Positions 22,853 through 29,743 of a stretch of 30,547 bases of DNA are shown here, piece by piece. The translations under genes and the position numbers were made by a program. This stretch comes from Lentzea aerocolonigenes (GTDB lineage: Bacteria; Actinomycetota; Actinomycetes; Mycobacteriales; Pseudonocardiaceae). The stretch lies in contig NZ_JYJG01000332.1 in the NCBI RefSeq assembly GCF_000955955.1, positions 1 through 30,547 of the forward strand, in the 5' to 3' direction. Below the pieces are notes generated by a model. That model was not told the DNA's origin. It saw nothing but the letters and a program-made list of their open reading frames with translations, and did no database searches. Numbering within the stretch: the stretch's first letter is position 1; each line of letters starts with the position of its first letter.

Positions 22853-24075
22853 TGAACGTGGTGGCGGACGTGTGGCGGCGCGAGTCGCCGCACGTCCTCG
22901 CCGCGCTGCTGCGCAGGTACGGCGATCTCGGCGACTGCGAGGACGCCGCGCAGGAGGCCGCCGAGGCCGCGGCACGGCAGTGGGATCGCGACGGCGTGCC
23001 CGACAACCCGCGTGGCTGGCTCATCCGGGTGGCGTCCCGGCGGCTGATCGACGGGGTGCGTGCCAACGGGGCGCGGGCAGGGCGTGAAAAAGCGGTGGCG
23101 CAGGCCCTCCAGCTCGCGCCGCCCGCGGACGATCCGCGCCACGACGACGCCGATGACACCCTGCGGTTGCTGCTCCTGTGCTGTCACCCCAGCCTGAGCC
23201 ACTCCTCGCAGGTCGCCCTGACCCTGCACGCCGTCGCCGGTCTGGGCACGGCGCAGATCGCCGCCGCGTACCTGGTGCCCGAGCGCACGATGACGCAGCG
23301 CCTGACCAGGGCGCGGGCCACCTTGCGGGCGGCGGGCGCGGTGTTCGAGCTGCCCACCGAAGCCGAGCTGCCCGCGCGCATCGCCGCGGTGCTCGACGTC
23401 TGTCACCTCCTGTTCACCGAGGGGCACACCCGCTCCAACGGCGACGCACTGGTGGACTCGACGCTGGCCGACGAAGCCATCCGGCTCACCCGGCAGCTGC
23501 ACGCGGCGATCCCCGACCACGACGAGGTCTCGGGTGCATTGGCCCTCATGCTGCTCACACACGCCCGCACGCCCGCGCGCGCCGACCGCGGGCAGCTGGT
23601 GCCGCTGGCCGAGCAGGACCGTTCACGGTGGGATCGGCAGTACATCGCGGAAGGTGTGGGCATCCTGGAACGGGTGCTGCCCCGCGGCCACGTCGGCAGG
23701 TTCCAGCTCCAGGCCGCGGTCGCCGCCGTGCACGCGGAGGCCACCACCTGGGCGGGCACCGACTGGCGGCAGATCTGCCTGCTCTACGGCATGCTCGCGC
23801 GGGTGGCGCCCAGTCCGGTCGTCACGCTCAACCAGGCCGTGGCGGTCGGGATGGCGATCGGTGCCGAGGAGGGGCTGGCACTGATCCGGCCGTTGCTCGA
23901 CGACCCGGCGATGCGGCGGCACCACCGCACCCACGCCGTGCGCGCCCACCTGCTGGAGATGACCGGCGACCTCGCGGGTGCGATCGACGGCTACCGCCAG
24001 GCAGCCCTGCTCACGACGAGCATGCCCGAGCAGCGTTACCTCAACGCGCGAATCCGCGACCTGGAACCGGGCTGA
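22852..24075 (+). CDS. ECF42-group sigma factor with C-terminal TPR-like extension
   Basis: 407 residues; GTG at 22852 overlaps the DGPF-gene stop by one base. Sigma region 2 spans about 8-75 (ADVWRRESPHVLAALLRRYGDLGDCEDAAQEA...NPRGWLIRVASRRLIDGVR) and region 4 about 105-165 (LHAVAGLGTAQIAAAYLVPERTMTQRLTRARATLR). A long C-terminal extension follows, with the DUF6596 signature VCHLLFTEGHTRSNGD and a late LNQAVAVG / YRQAALLTTSMPEQRYLNARI region. This is the ECF42 arrangement: no anti-sigma gene, activity controlled through the C-terminal domain, DGPF partner alongside. A matching promoter precedes the operon. Confidence 0.92.
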   Translation: MNVVADVWRRESPHVLAALLRRYGDLGDCEDAAQEAAEAAARQWDRDGVPDNPRGWLIRVASRRLIDGVRANGARAGREKAVAQALQLAPPADDPRHDDADDTLRLLLLCCHPSLSHSSQVALTLHAVAGLGTAQIAAAYLVPERTMTQRLTRARATLRAAGAVFELPTEAELPARIAAVLDVCHLLFTEGHTRSNGDALVDSTLADEAIRLTRQLHAAIPDHDEVSGALALMLLTHARTPARADRGQLVPLAEQDRSRWDRQYIAEGVGILERVLPRGHVGRFQLQAAVAAVHAEATTWAGTDWRQICLLYGMLARVAPSPVVTLNQAVAVGMAIGAEEGLALIRPLLDDPAMRRHHRTHAVRAHLLEMTGDLAGAIDGYRQAALLTTSMPEQRYLNARIRDLEPG

Positions 24076-24139
24076 TGCGAACCCGTCACGCACTGCCATC
24101 CCTTGACCTCCAGCGCTCTCGAGGTTGTTCCATCGAACG

Positions 24140-24484
24140 GTGGAGATCATCGGATTGGGTTGGCTGGGCACGCGGACCCGGCACGCGGAGGAACTGGCCG
24201 GCTTCTACCGCGACGTGCTCGGACTCGCACTGACGCACCATGAAGACGGCTTCTGGGTGTTCGCGCTTCCCGACGGGCGCGACGTCGAGGTGTTCGCGGA
24301 CGGCTACCAGGGCAAGGAGCACTTCGACACCGGACCGGTCGCCGGGTTCGCGGTCCGGGACGTGCCCGCGGCCGTCGCCGAACTGCGCGCGGCCGGCGTC
24401 GAACTGCTCGGCGAGCCGGGTCCGACCTGGCAACACTTCCGCGGCCCCGACGGCAACGTCTACGAACTCGTGACCGCGCCCTGA
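24140..24484 (+). CDS. VOC-superfamily (glyoxalase/bleomycin-resistance-like) protein
   Basis: 114 residues from GTG 24140; a TTG five codons earlier is possible, and neither has a convincing ribosome site. The single VOC domain is complete: GLGWLGTRTRHAEELAGFYRDVLGLAL at the first beta-alpha unit, FALPDGRDVEVFA, VAGFAVRDVPAAVAELRAAGVELLGEP and the closing HFRGPDGNVYELV. The final Glu of NVYELV is a usual metal ligand. Such proteins act as small dioxygenase/isomerase-like enzymes or bind drugs; nothing here defines the substrate. It lies between the sigma gene and the MocR gene, both on the same strand. Confidence 0.85.
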   Translation: MEIIGLGWLGTRTRHAEELAGFYRDVLGLALTHHEDGFWVFALPDGRDVEVFADGYQGKEHFDTGPVAGFAVRDVPAAVAELRAAGVELLGEPGPTWQHFRGPDGNVYELVTAP

Positions 24485-24488
24485 TCCG

Positions 24489-24503
24489 TATCGTTCTCCG
24501 ACG
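24489..24503 (+). promoter_or_regulatory. Possible short-leader promoter of the MocR gene
   Basis: TATCGT (24489-24494) is a fair -10 hexamer ending 8 nt before the GTG at 24503, with no ribosome site between. It would give a leaderless or nearly leaderless mRNA. No good -35 is seen and it overlaps the end of the VOC gene region, so support is weak. Confidence 0.3.
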
Positions 24504-25924
24504 TGACTGATCGAGCGGCCCGCGGCACCCAGACGTCAGGCCTCGACCTGCACCTGGGCCACTTCGACACGGTCGGCCGCAACGTCCGCGCCGGCCTCAT
24601 GGACGCCTTCCGCGACGCGATCCGCACCGGCAGGCTGGTGCCGGGAACGCGGCTGCCGTCGAGCCGGGTGCTGGCCACCGACCTCGGGCTGGGCCGCAAC
24701 ACCGTCGTCCGCGTCTACTCGGAGCTGATCAGCGAGGGGTGGCTCACCGGGCTGCACGGTTCGGGCACCGAGGTGGCGCGGCGTTCAGCGGAACCCGTGG
24801 GCGGACGGGCACGGCCGCGTTCGCCCGCGGCACCGGTGAGACCGCTGCACGATCTCCGGCCGGGGTGGCCGGACCTGTCGTCGTTCCCGAGAGACGAGTG
24901 GGTTCGCGCGGTGAAGCGCACGGTCGGCACGGCGCCGTTCGAGGCCTTCGGGTACACCGATCCGCACGGCAGGCCCGAACTGCGTGACGCGATCGCGCGC
25001 TATCTCGCCCGGTCGAGGGGACTGCGCGCACACGCCGGCAACGTCATCGTGTGCAGCGGGGCCGCGGAAGGGCTGCGGCTCGTTGCCGCGACGCTCGCGG
25101 GCGCGGGAGTCACGAAGGTGGCGATCGAGGAGTTCTGTCTGCACACCCAGCGCCCGGCGTTGCTGAAAGCCGGGATCGAACCCGTCCTGCTCCCGGTCGA
25201 CGCCGACGGCGCCGATCTGTCCACATTGGACGAGACTGCCGATCTGGGCGCGGTGCTGCTCACGCCGTCGCACCAGTTCCCCTTGGGCGTGGCGCTGCAG
25301 TCCGACCGGCGGGCTGCCGTCGTCGACTGGGCGCGCCGGCGGGGCACGCTGATCATCGAGGACGACTACGACGGCGAGTTCCGCTACGACCGGTCTCCCG
25401 TGGGCGCGTTGCAGGGGCTGGACCACGACCACGTGGTCTACCTGGGGACCGCGAGCAAGTCCCTGGCGCCGGGACTGCGCATCGGCTGGCTCGTCGTGCC
25501 GGACCACCTGGTCGGCCCGATCACCGCGGAGAAGGGGTGGGCGGAGGATTCCGTCGGGTTCGTCAACCAGCTGGCGATGACCGAGTTCATCGAGTCGGGA
25601 GCGTACGACCGGCACATCCGCGCGATGCGTGCGCAGTACGGCAGACGACGCAGGCAGCTGGTCGACGTGATCGGCGAGCACTCGCCCGCCACGCGGGTGG
25701 CCGGGATGTCCGCCGGTCTGCACGTGCTGCTCGAACAGCCCGGCCGGACCGGCGCCGAACTCGTGCGCCGGGCGGTGCGCGAACAGCTGGCGGTCGAGCC
25801 CCTCGGCCTGTTCCGCAATCCCGGGTCCACATCGGACCGCGACGGCCTGGTGGTCGGATTCGCCGCGCCCTCCCCCAGTGCCTGGTCGGGCGCGCTGGAC
25901 GCCCTGGTTCGCGTTCTTCGGTGA
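24503..25924 (+). CDS. MocR-type regulator (GntR wHTH fused to aminotransferase-like domain)
   Basis: 473 residues from GTG 24503. The N-terminal GntR winged helix spans about 25-90 (LMDAFRDAIRTGRLVPGTRLPSSRVLATDLGLGRNTVVRVYSELISEGWL). After a Pro/Arg-rich linker comes a fold-type I aminotransferase domain, about 125-473, with FGYTDPHGRPELRDAIARYL, the IIEDDYDGEF Asp region and the PLP lysine K319 in GTASKSLAPGLRIGW. MocR proteins use PLP or its amino-acid adducts as effector and regulate nearby genes. The cupin/quinone-reductase pair starts 74 nt downstream behind an inverted repeat and is the likely target. Confidence 0.92.
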   Translation: MTDRAARGTQTSGLDLHLGHFDTVGRNVRAGLMDAFRDAIRTGRLVPGTRLPSSRVLATDLGLGRNTVVRVYSELISEGWLTGLHGSGTEVARRSAEPVGGRARPRSPAAPVRPLHDLRPGWPDLSSFPRDEWVRAVKRTVGTAPFEAFGYTDPHGRPELRDAIARYLARSRGLRAHAGNVIVCSGAAEGLRLVAATLAGAGVTKVAIEEFCLHTQRPALLKAGIEPVLLPVDADGADLSTLDETADLGAVLLTPSHQFPLGVALQSDRRAAVVDWARRRGTLIIEDDYDGEFRYDRSPVGALQGLDHDHVVYLGTASKSLAPGLRIGWLVVPDHLVGPITAEKGWAEDSVGFVNQLAMTEFIESGAYDRHIRAMRAQYGRRRRQLVDVIGEHSPATRVAGMSAGLHVLLEQPGRTGAELVRRAVREQLAVEPLGLFRNPGSTSDRDGLVVGFAAPSPSAWSGALDALVRVLR

Positions 25925-25946
25925 CACCCGAGTGGTTCCCGTTCCC

Positions 25947-25963
25947 GGGTCCCAAGTGGACCC
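25947..25963 (+). promoter_or_regulatory. Inverted repeat, candidate MocR operator
   Basis: GGGTCC (25947-25952) and GGACCC (25958-25963) form a perfect 6-bp inverted repeat around CAAGT. A related AGTGGTTCCC at 25931-25940 resembles the AGTGGACCC inside it (25955-25963), giving an imperfect direct repeat 24 bp apart. The site ends at the -35 position of the promoter described next, a normal place for an activator of MocR type. Confidence 0.45.
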
Positions 25964-25985
25964 AGGCTCCGCGCAGAAACCGGGC

Positions 25986-25999
25986 TAGCGTCGGAACCA
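25986..25999 (+). promoter_or_regulatory. Leaderless promoter of the cupin-reductase operon
   Basis: TAGCGT (25986-25991) is a -10-like hexamer ending 7 nt before the ATG at 25999, so transcription should begin at or one base before the start codon. No ribosome site is present and no -35 consensus is seen, which fits activation from the repeat at 25947-25963. Confidence 0.45.
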
Positions 26000-26415
26000 T
26001 GCTCGCTGCCGGAAACACGAAGGTCACCGACCTGCTCTGCGCCACCCCGCCGCCCATTCCCGAGGGCGCGCACGCCATGACCCAGCTCGTCGAGCTCCCG
26101 CCGGCCGACGAGGGCCTGCAGCCGCACCGCCACAGCGGGCCCGTTTTCGGTTACGTCGTCGAAGGCAGGATCCTCTTCGAGCTCGAAGGCGAGGCCCCGC
26201 GCGAGATCACGGCCGGCGAGGCGTTCTGGGAGCCTGGCGGCGACGTGGTGCACTACCAGGTCGCGAACCTGGAACCGGAGGCTTGGAGCAGGTTCGTCGC
26301 CGTGTGCCTCTGCGCTCCGGGCGTGGACATGATCACCATGCTGGAACCGGAGGAGATCGCCGCGCGCGACCACCTCCGGCACCCCAGCGCCCGCCGGAAC
26401 AGGACCTCGTCGTGA
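25999..26415 (+). CDS. Cupin-domain protein
   Basis: 138 residues from ATG 25999. One RmlC-like cupin barrel: motif 1 LQPHRHSGPVFGYVVEGRILFELEGE (40-65) with His43 and His45, and motif 2 ITAGEAFWEPGGDVVHYQVAN (70-90) with His85. The motif-1 Glu is absent (VFGY in its place), so the metal site differs from the textbook one. The stop overlaps the start of the quinone-reductase-like gene (GTGA), and the pair is probably co-regulated by the adjacent MocR protein. A small detoxification or stress role is plausible; no substrate can be named. Confidence 0.85.
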   Translation: MLAAGNTKVTDLLCATPPPIPEGAHAMTQLVELPPADEGLQPHRHSGPVFGYVVEGRILFELEGEAPREITAGEAFWEPGGDVVHYQVANLEPEAWSRFVAVCLCAPGVDMITMLEPEEIAARDHLRHPSARRNRTSS

Positions 26416-27329
26416 AAGCCGTCATCGTCAAGGACCAGGCAGCCGGTCTCGGTGGCCTGACCCTCACCGACCGCCCGTACCCGCACGCGGCGGAGAACGA
26501 CGTCATCGTGCGGGTGTGCGCGGCCGGCTTCACCCCCGGCGAACTGGACTGGCCGGGAACGTGGACGGACCGGGCCGGCCGCGATCGGACGCCCAGCGTG
26601 CCCGGTCACGAGCTGTCCGGCGTCGTGGCGGAGCTCGGCTACGGCACCACCGGGCTCACCGTCGGGCAGCGGGTGTTCGGGCTCGCGGACTGGACCAGGG
26701 ACGGCTCGCTCGCCGAGTTCGCCGCCGTCGAGGCCCGCAACCTCGCTCCGCTGCCCGCGGACGTCGGCCACACCGTCGGCGCCGCCCTGCCGATCTCCGG
26801 CCTGACGGCCTGGCAGGCGCTGTTCGACCACGGCCGGCTCACTTCCGGGCAGACCGTGCTGATCCACGGTGCGGCCGGCGGGGTGGGATCGATCGCCGTG
26901 CAACTAGCGCGCCGAGCGGGAGCGCGGGTCATCGGCACCGGCCGCGCCGGCAGCCGCGAGGTCGCTCTCGGCCTGGGCGCGCACGCGTTCGTCGACCTGG
27001 AGAACGAGCGCCTGGAAGACATCGGCGAGGTCGACGTGGCCTTCGACGTGCTCGGAGGCGAGATTCTCGAACGCTCGGCGGGGCTGGTCCGCGCGGGCGG
27101 CACCCTGGTCACCATCACCGAGCCCACCGAGGCCAGGCCGCGCGACGGCCGGACGATCTTCTTCGTCGTCGAGCCGGACCGGGACCGGCTGGTCGAGCTG
27201 GCTCAGCTCGTTCGCGACGGAAGCCTACGGGTGCTCGTCGGTACCCAGTACCCGCTAGCTGAAGCGGCGACGGCGTTCGGTGCAGGGCGCGGTGGTGGAA
27301 AGTCGATCATCGTGTTCGACGAGCGCTGA
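26412..27329 (+). CDS. MDR-family NADP-dependent alcohol dehydrogenase/quinone reductase
   Basis: 305 residues from the GTG of a GTGA overlap. N-terminal GroES-like domain with PSVPGHELSGVVAELG (61-76). Rossmann domain with the cofactor motif HGAAGGVGSIAVQLARRAGARVIGTGR (152-178). The catalytic zinc cysteine and structural zinc lobe of true alcohol dehydrogenases are missing, so it belongs to the zinc-free quinone-oxidoreductase branch. It likely reduces quinones or reactive enones with NADPH. The last 75 nt overlap a convergent reading frame at 27255-27548. Confidence 0.88.
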   Translation: MKAVIVKDQAAGLGGLTLTDRPYPHAAENDVIVRVCAAGFTPGELDWPGTWTDRAGRDRTPSVPGHELSGVVAELGYGTTGLTVGQRVFGLADWTRDGSLAEFAAVEARNLAPLPADVGHTVGAALPISGLTAWQALFDHGRLTSGQTVLIHGAAGGVGSIAVQLARRAGARVIGTGRAGSREVALGLGAHAFVDLENERLEDIGEVDVAFDVLGGEILERSAGLVRAGGTLVTITEPTEARPRDGRTIFFVVEPDRDRLVELAQLVRDGSLRVLVGTQYPLAEAATAFGAGRGGGKSIIVFDER

Positions 27330-27548
27330 CGTTGCCGCGCCCGCTCGCAAGGCGTCGGCCACGAGCGGGGTGGACGTCGCGGACGTGAGGACGCGAACCT
27401 GAGCGGCGGGGCAGGTCCGGTACGACTCTCCGGCGCGGGTCCGGTAGAAGACCCGCGCCCACACAGCTTCCGCCCCGGTGAAGGTGACGATCTCGGTCAC
27501 GCTCCCCCAGATGCTGCCGTCGACCTCTACCTGGTCGTCACCGGACAC
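27255..27548 (-). CDS. Hypothetical small protein, convergent overlap with MDR gene
   Basis: 97 residues from GTG 27548. I recognise no family. The first 70 codons show strong G/C bias at the third position and a protein-like composition (VEVDGSIWGSVTEIVTFTG, VWARVFYRTRAGESYR), while the last 25 codons run antisense to the end of the MDR gene and are Arg/Ser-rich. The same frame is open without a start codon for 66 nt upstream, back to a TAG at 27612-27614, so this may be the remnant of a longer gene. No ribosome site is visible. The call is uncertain. Confidence 0.4.
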   Translation of the reverse strand: MSGDDQVEVDGSIWGSVTEIVTFTGAEAVWARVFYRTRAGESYRTCPAAQVRVLTSATSTPLVADALRAGAATSALVEHDDRLSTTAPCTERRRRFS

Positions 27549-27819
27549 GAGGTGTGCCGTGGCGCGGCGCAGGAGCCGTACCCGGTCGAGTGCGCAGGAG
27601 AAGACCTTGGCCTAATGTACCGCTGTCCGCAGATGTCGTTTGGGCGCGTTACACACACGTCCCACAGAGGGCCGGCTTCCGAGAATGGCAGCCGAACCGG
27701 ATGTCCAGGGGCTTGTCGGCTCACGATTTCACTACAGGACGTTGCGAAATACTCTTCCCGGTTTACGCTACACGTTGTAGCTTTATCAGCCATGTACCTG
27801 GCACGAGGCCCGCTGATGG
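27549..27819. other. Lower-GC stretch without an intact gene
   Basis: Together with the relic at 27820-27969 this makes a 436-nt interval between two intact genes. Base composition falls and becomes uneven (AT-rich about 27725-27800). No frame shows a recognisable product. It contains the promoter-like elements and palindrome at 27742-27781. It reads as the scar of a deletion that removed most of an acyl-CoA synthetase gene (inference). Confidence 0.5.
27742..27781 (+). promoter_or_regulatory. Promoter-like pair with a perfect 15-bp palindromic operator
   Basis: TTGCGA (27742-27747) and TACGCT (27764-27769), 16 bp apart, make a reasonable -35/-10 pair. GCTACA-CGT-TGTAGC (27767-27781) is a perfect inverted repeat that overlaps the end of the -10 and the start site. 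Repressors of the TetR type bind such sites, but no regulator gene adjoins. The downstream intact gene is the MFS exporter at 27985. Confidence 0.45.
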
Positions 27820-27969
27820 ATGACGCGTAGTGCACGCCGGGGACAGGGCTACAAAGCGGCACGCAGCACCGAGTTCGTCGATGCGTTGCCGGTGTCGGGC
27901 ACCAGCAAGGTTCTCAAGCGCGATCTCCGCGCCGCGCAGTGGGAAGGACAGACCCGCCGAGTCAAGTGA
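27820..27969 (+). pseudogene. C-terminal relic of an acyl-CoA synthetase (AMP ligase)
   Basis: A 49-codon frame ends 15 nt before the MFS gene. From 27847 it reads GYKAARSTEFVDALPVSG, then TSKVLKRDLRAAQWEGQTRR, closing with VK. This is the extreme C-terminus of long-chain fatty-acid-CoA ligases, including the A10-type lysine region (P-x-SG-x-x-KVLKR-x-LR) and the W-x-G-x-x-RRV ending. The roughly 450 residues that should precede it are absent; the frame has a TGA at 27814-27816. It is a truncated pseudogene, or at best a non-functional short peptide. Its position suggests it once formed an operon with the MFS gene. Confidence 0.72.
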
Positions 27970-27984
27970 CCAGAAGGAGCAGTC

Positions 27985-29316
27985 ATGCTCAGCATCACCC
28001 GTCCGGCCATGCTCGTCCTGGCGGTTCTGGCCGTCACGATCGGCGCGCTGGAGAGCATCCCGTTCCCCGCTTTGCCACTCCTGCAACGAGAACTCGGCCT
28101 CGACCCGGCTCAGGCCGGTCTGCTGTCCACCACGCTGATCATCACGTCCGCGATCACCATGCCGATCGTCGCGAGGATCGCCGACGACCGCGGCGGCCGG
28201 CGGACCCTGCTGGTGCTCACCTGGTGCATCGTGGCCGGGGCGGTGCTGTCGGCGTTCGCCACGACGTTTCCGGTGATCCTGATGGGCCAGTTCCTGCAGG
28301 GGCTCGGCGGCGGCATCCTGCCCGTCTCGTTCGTCGTGGCGCGTCAGCTGTTCCCGGACTCGACCCCGGTGGCGGTGGGCTGGCTCACCGGCCTGTTCAC
28401 CGTCGGCACCGGCCTGGGTGTGCTCGCGTCCGGCCCGCTCGCGGACGTGCTGTCGCGGCAGTGGATGTTCCTGCTGCCGGCGTTGGTCGTCGCGGCCGTC
28501 GCCCTCGCCGCGCCGTTCGTACTGCCCGGCGATGCGAAAGCCCGGACCGCACGACTGGACTGGCCGGGTGGCGCGCTGCTGGCGTTGACGCTCGCGACGC
28601 TGATGCTGGCGCTCTACGCCGGTGCGCTGGTGTTGCTCGCGCTGGCGCTCGTGCTCGGCGCCGCGTGGGTGCTGGTCGAGCGCCGGGCCGCGCATCCGTT
28701 GGTCGACCTGCACGTCCTGAGGACGCGCGGGGTGTGGACCGCGAGCGTCGTGGCCGGTGTGCTGGGAGCCAGCTACTCGGCGACGTACTTCCTCGTGCCC
28801 CAGCTGTTGTCGACGCCACGCTTCGGTGCGACTCCCAGCGACATCAGCCTGTATTTGTTCCCCACCGTGGTCGTGGCGATCGTGGTCGGGCCGGTGTCCG
28901 GGCTGCTCGTCCGCAAAGCCGGTGCCCGCGTTGCCGTGGTTGCCGGTTTGGTGCTCACGGCGGCGGGAACGCTGTTCCTGGCGCTGTGGCACGAGATGCC
29001 GTGGCAGATCGTGCTGGGCCTGCTGGTGACGCTCGGCCTCGGCGTGGGAACCGCGTCGACCGCGACCTACACCAGCGCGATCGCTTCGGTGCGGCAGGAG
29101 AACACCGGCGTCGCGTCGGCGACCTGCGGCATCGCCCGTGCGATTGGTGCGGCGTTGGGCGTTCAGGCCGCGGCCGTTCTGCTCACCGATTCCCCGTCCG
29201 CCGGCGCATTCCGGTTCGGCTTCCTGCTCGCCGCGGCCGTCGTCCTGCTGCCACTCGCTCTCGTGGGCGGCGTTCCGGAATGGTCGCGGCCCAAGTCGGT
29301 CACGACAGTTCCGTGA
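27985..29316 (+). CDS. MFS drug-exporter-like transporter
   Basis: 443 residues. The ATG has a strong ribosome site (AGAAGGAG, 6 nt upstream). Hydrophobic segments fit about 12 helices. Motif A is IADDRGGRRTLLV after TM2, and a motif-C-like glycine-rich TM follows (GLFTVGTGLGVLASGPLAD), which marks antiporter-type drug exporters (DHA group). It lies directly after an acyl-CoA synthetase relic, so its present promoter may be the one at 27742-27769. Its end overlaps the end of the convergent YdeI-like gene by 17 bp. The substrate is unknown. Confidence 0.88.
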   Translation: MLSITRPAMLVLAVLAVTIGALESIPFPALPLLQRELGLDPAQAGLLSTTLIITSAITMPIVARIADDRGGRRTLLVLTWCIVAGAVLSAFATTFPVILMGQFLQGLGGGILPVSFVVARQLFPDSTPVAVGWLTGLFTVGTGLGVLASGPLADVLSRQWMFLLPALVVAAVALAAPFVLPGDAKARTARLDWPGGALLALTLATLMLALYAGALVLLALALVLGAAWVLVERRAAHPLVDLHVLRTRGVWTASVVAGVLGASYSATYFLVPQLLSTPRFGATPSDISLYLFPTVVVAIVVGPVSGLLVRKAGARVAVVAGLVLTAAGTLFLALWHEMPWQIVLGLLVTLGLGVGTASTATYTSAIASVRQENTGVASATCGIARAIGAALGVQAAAVLLTDSPSAGAFRFGFLLAAAVVLLPLALVGGVPEWSRPKSVTTVP

Positions 29317-29743
29317 TGATCTTCTCGATGCGACGTGCGCGGGTCTCGGGTTGTTTCGCCGCCGTCACGGCCTCGGCCCGCTGCCGCTGGTTGCTGTAGG
29401 AGAGCGCGGTGAACGCGGCACGGGCGGCGGGGTGCTGGTCGAGTGCCGCCGCGAGGTCGCCGGGCAGTTCGACGGTGCGTTCCGCGAGGTCCAGTTCGAG
29501 CGTCACCTCGACGGTGTCACCTGCGCTCACCCCGGCGGCCTCGCGGTTGGCGGCGCTCAGCGGCAGCATGAAGTCGCCGCCGTACACCGCCACCGTGCTG
29601 CGGTAGGTGTGGGCGCCGATGGTCACCAGCACCTTCGGCTTCTTGCCCTGCCCGAGCGCCGCCACCACCTCCGCCGGGACGTGGAAGCCGGTCGCGGTCT
29701 TGCCGCCGAGCTCGATCTGAGTGGTGAACTTGTAGCGCGTCAC
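29300..29743 (-). CDS. DUF1905/YdeI-type (OmpD-associated family) protein
   Basis: 147 residues from a GTG that overlaps the molybdopterin-oxidoreductase stop (GTGA). The DUF1905 barrel covers about 1-85: KFTTQIELGGKTATGFHVPAEVV...GKKPKVLVTIGAHTYRSTVAVYGGDFMLPLSAANREAAGVSAGDTVEVTLELD. The C-terminal helical part (about 90-147) has the YdeI signature ALSYSNQRQRAE...AKQPETRARRIEKII. Family members have been linked to resistance to antimicrobial peptides or bacteriocins in some bacteria; the role here is unknown. It is translationally coupled to the oxidoreductase gene. Confidence 0.88.
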   Translation of the reverse strand: MTRYKFTTQIELGGKTATGFHVPAEVVAALGQGKKPKVLVTIGAHTYRSTVAVYGGDFMLPLSAANREAAGVSAGDTVEVTLELDLAERTVELPGDLAAALDQHPAARAAFTALSYSNQRQRAEAVTAAKQPETRARRIEKIITELS

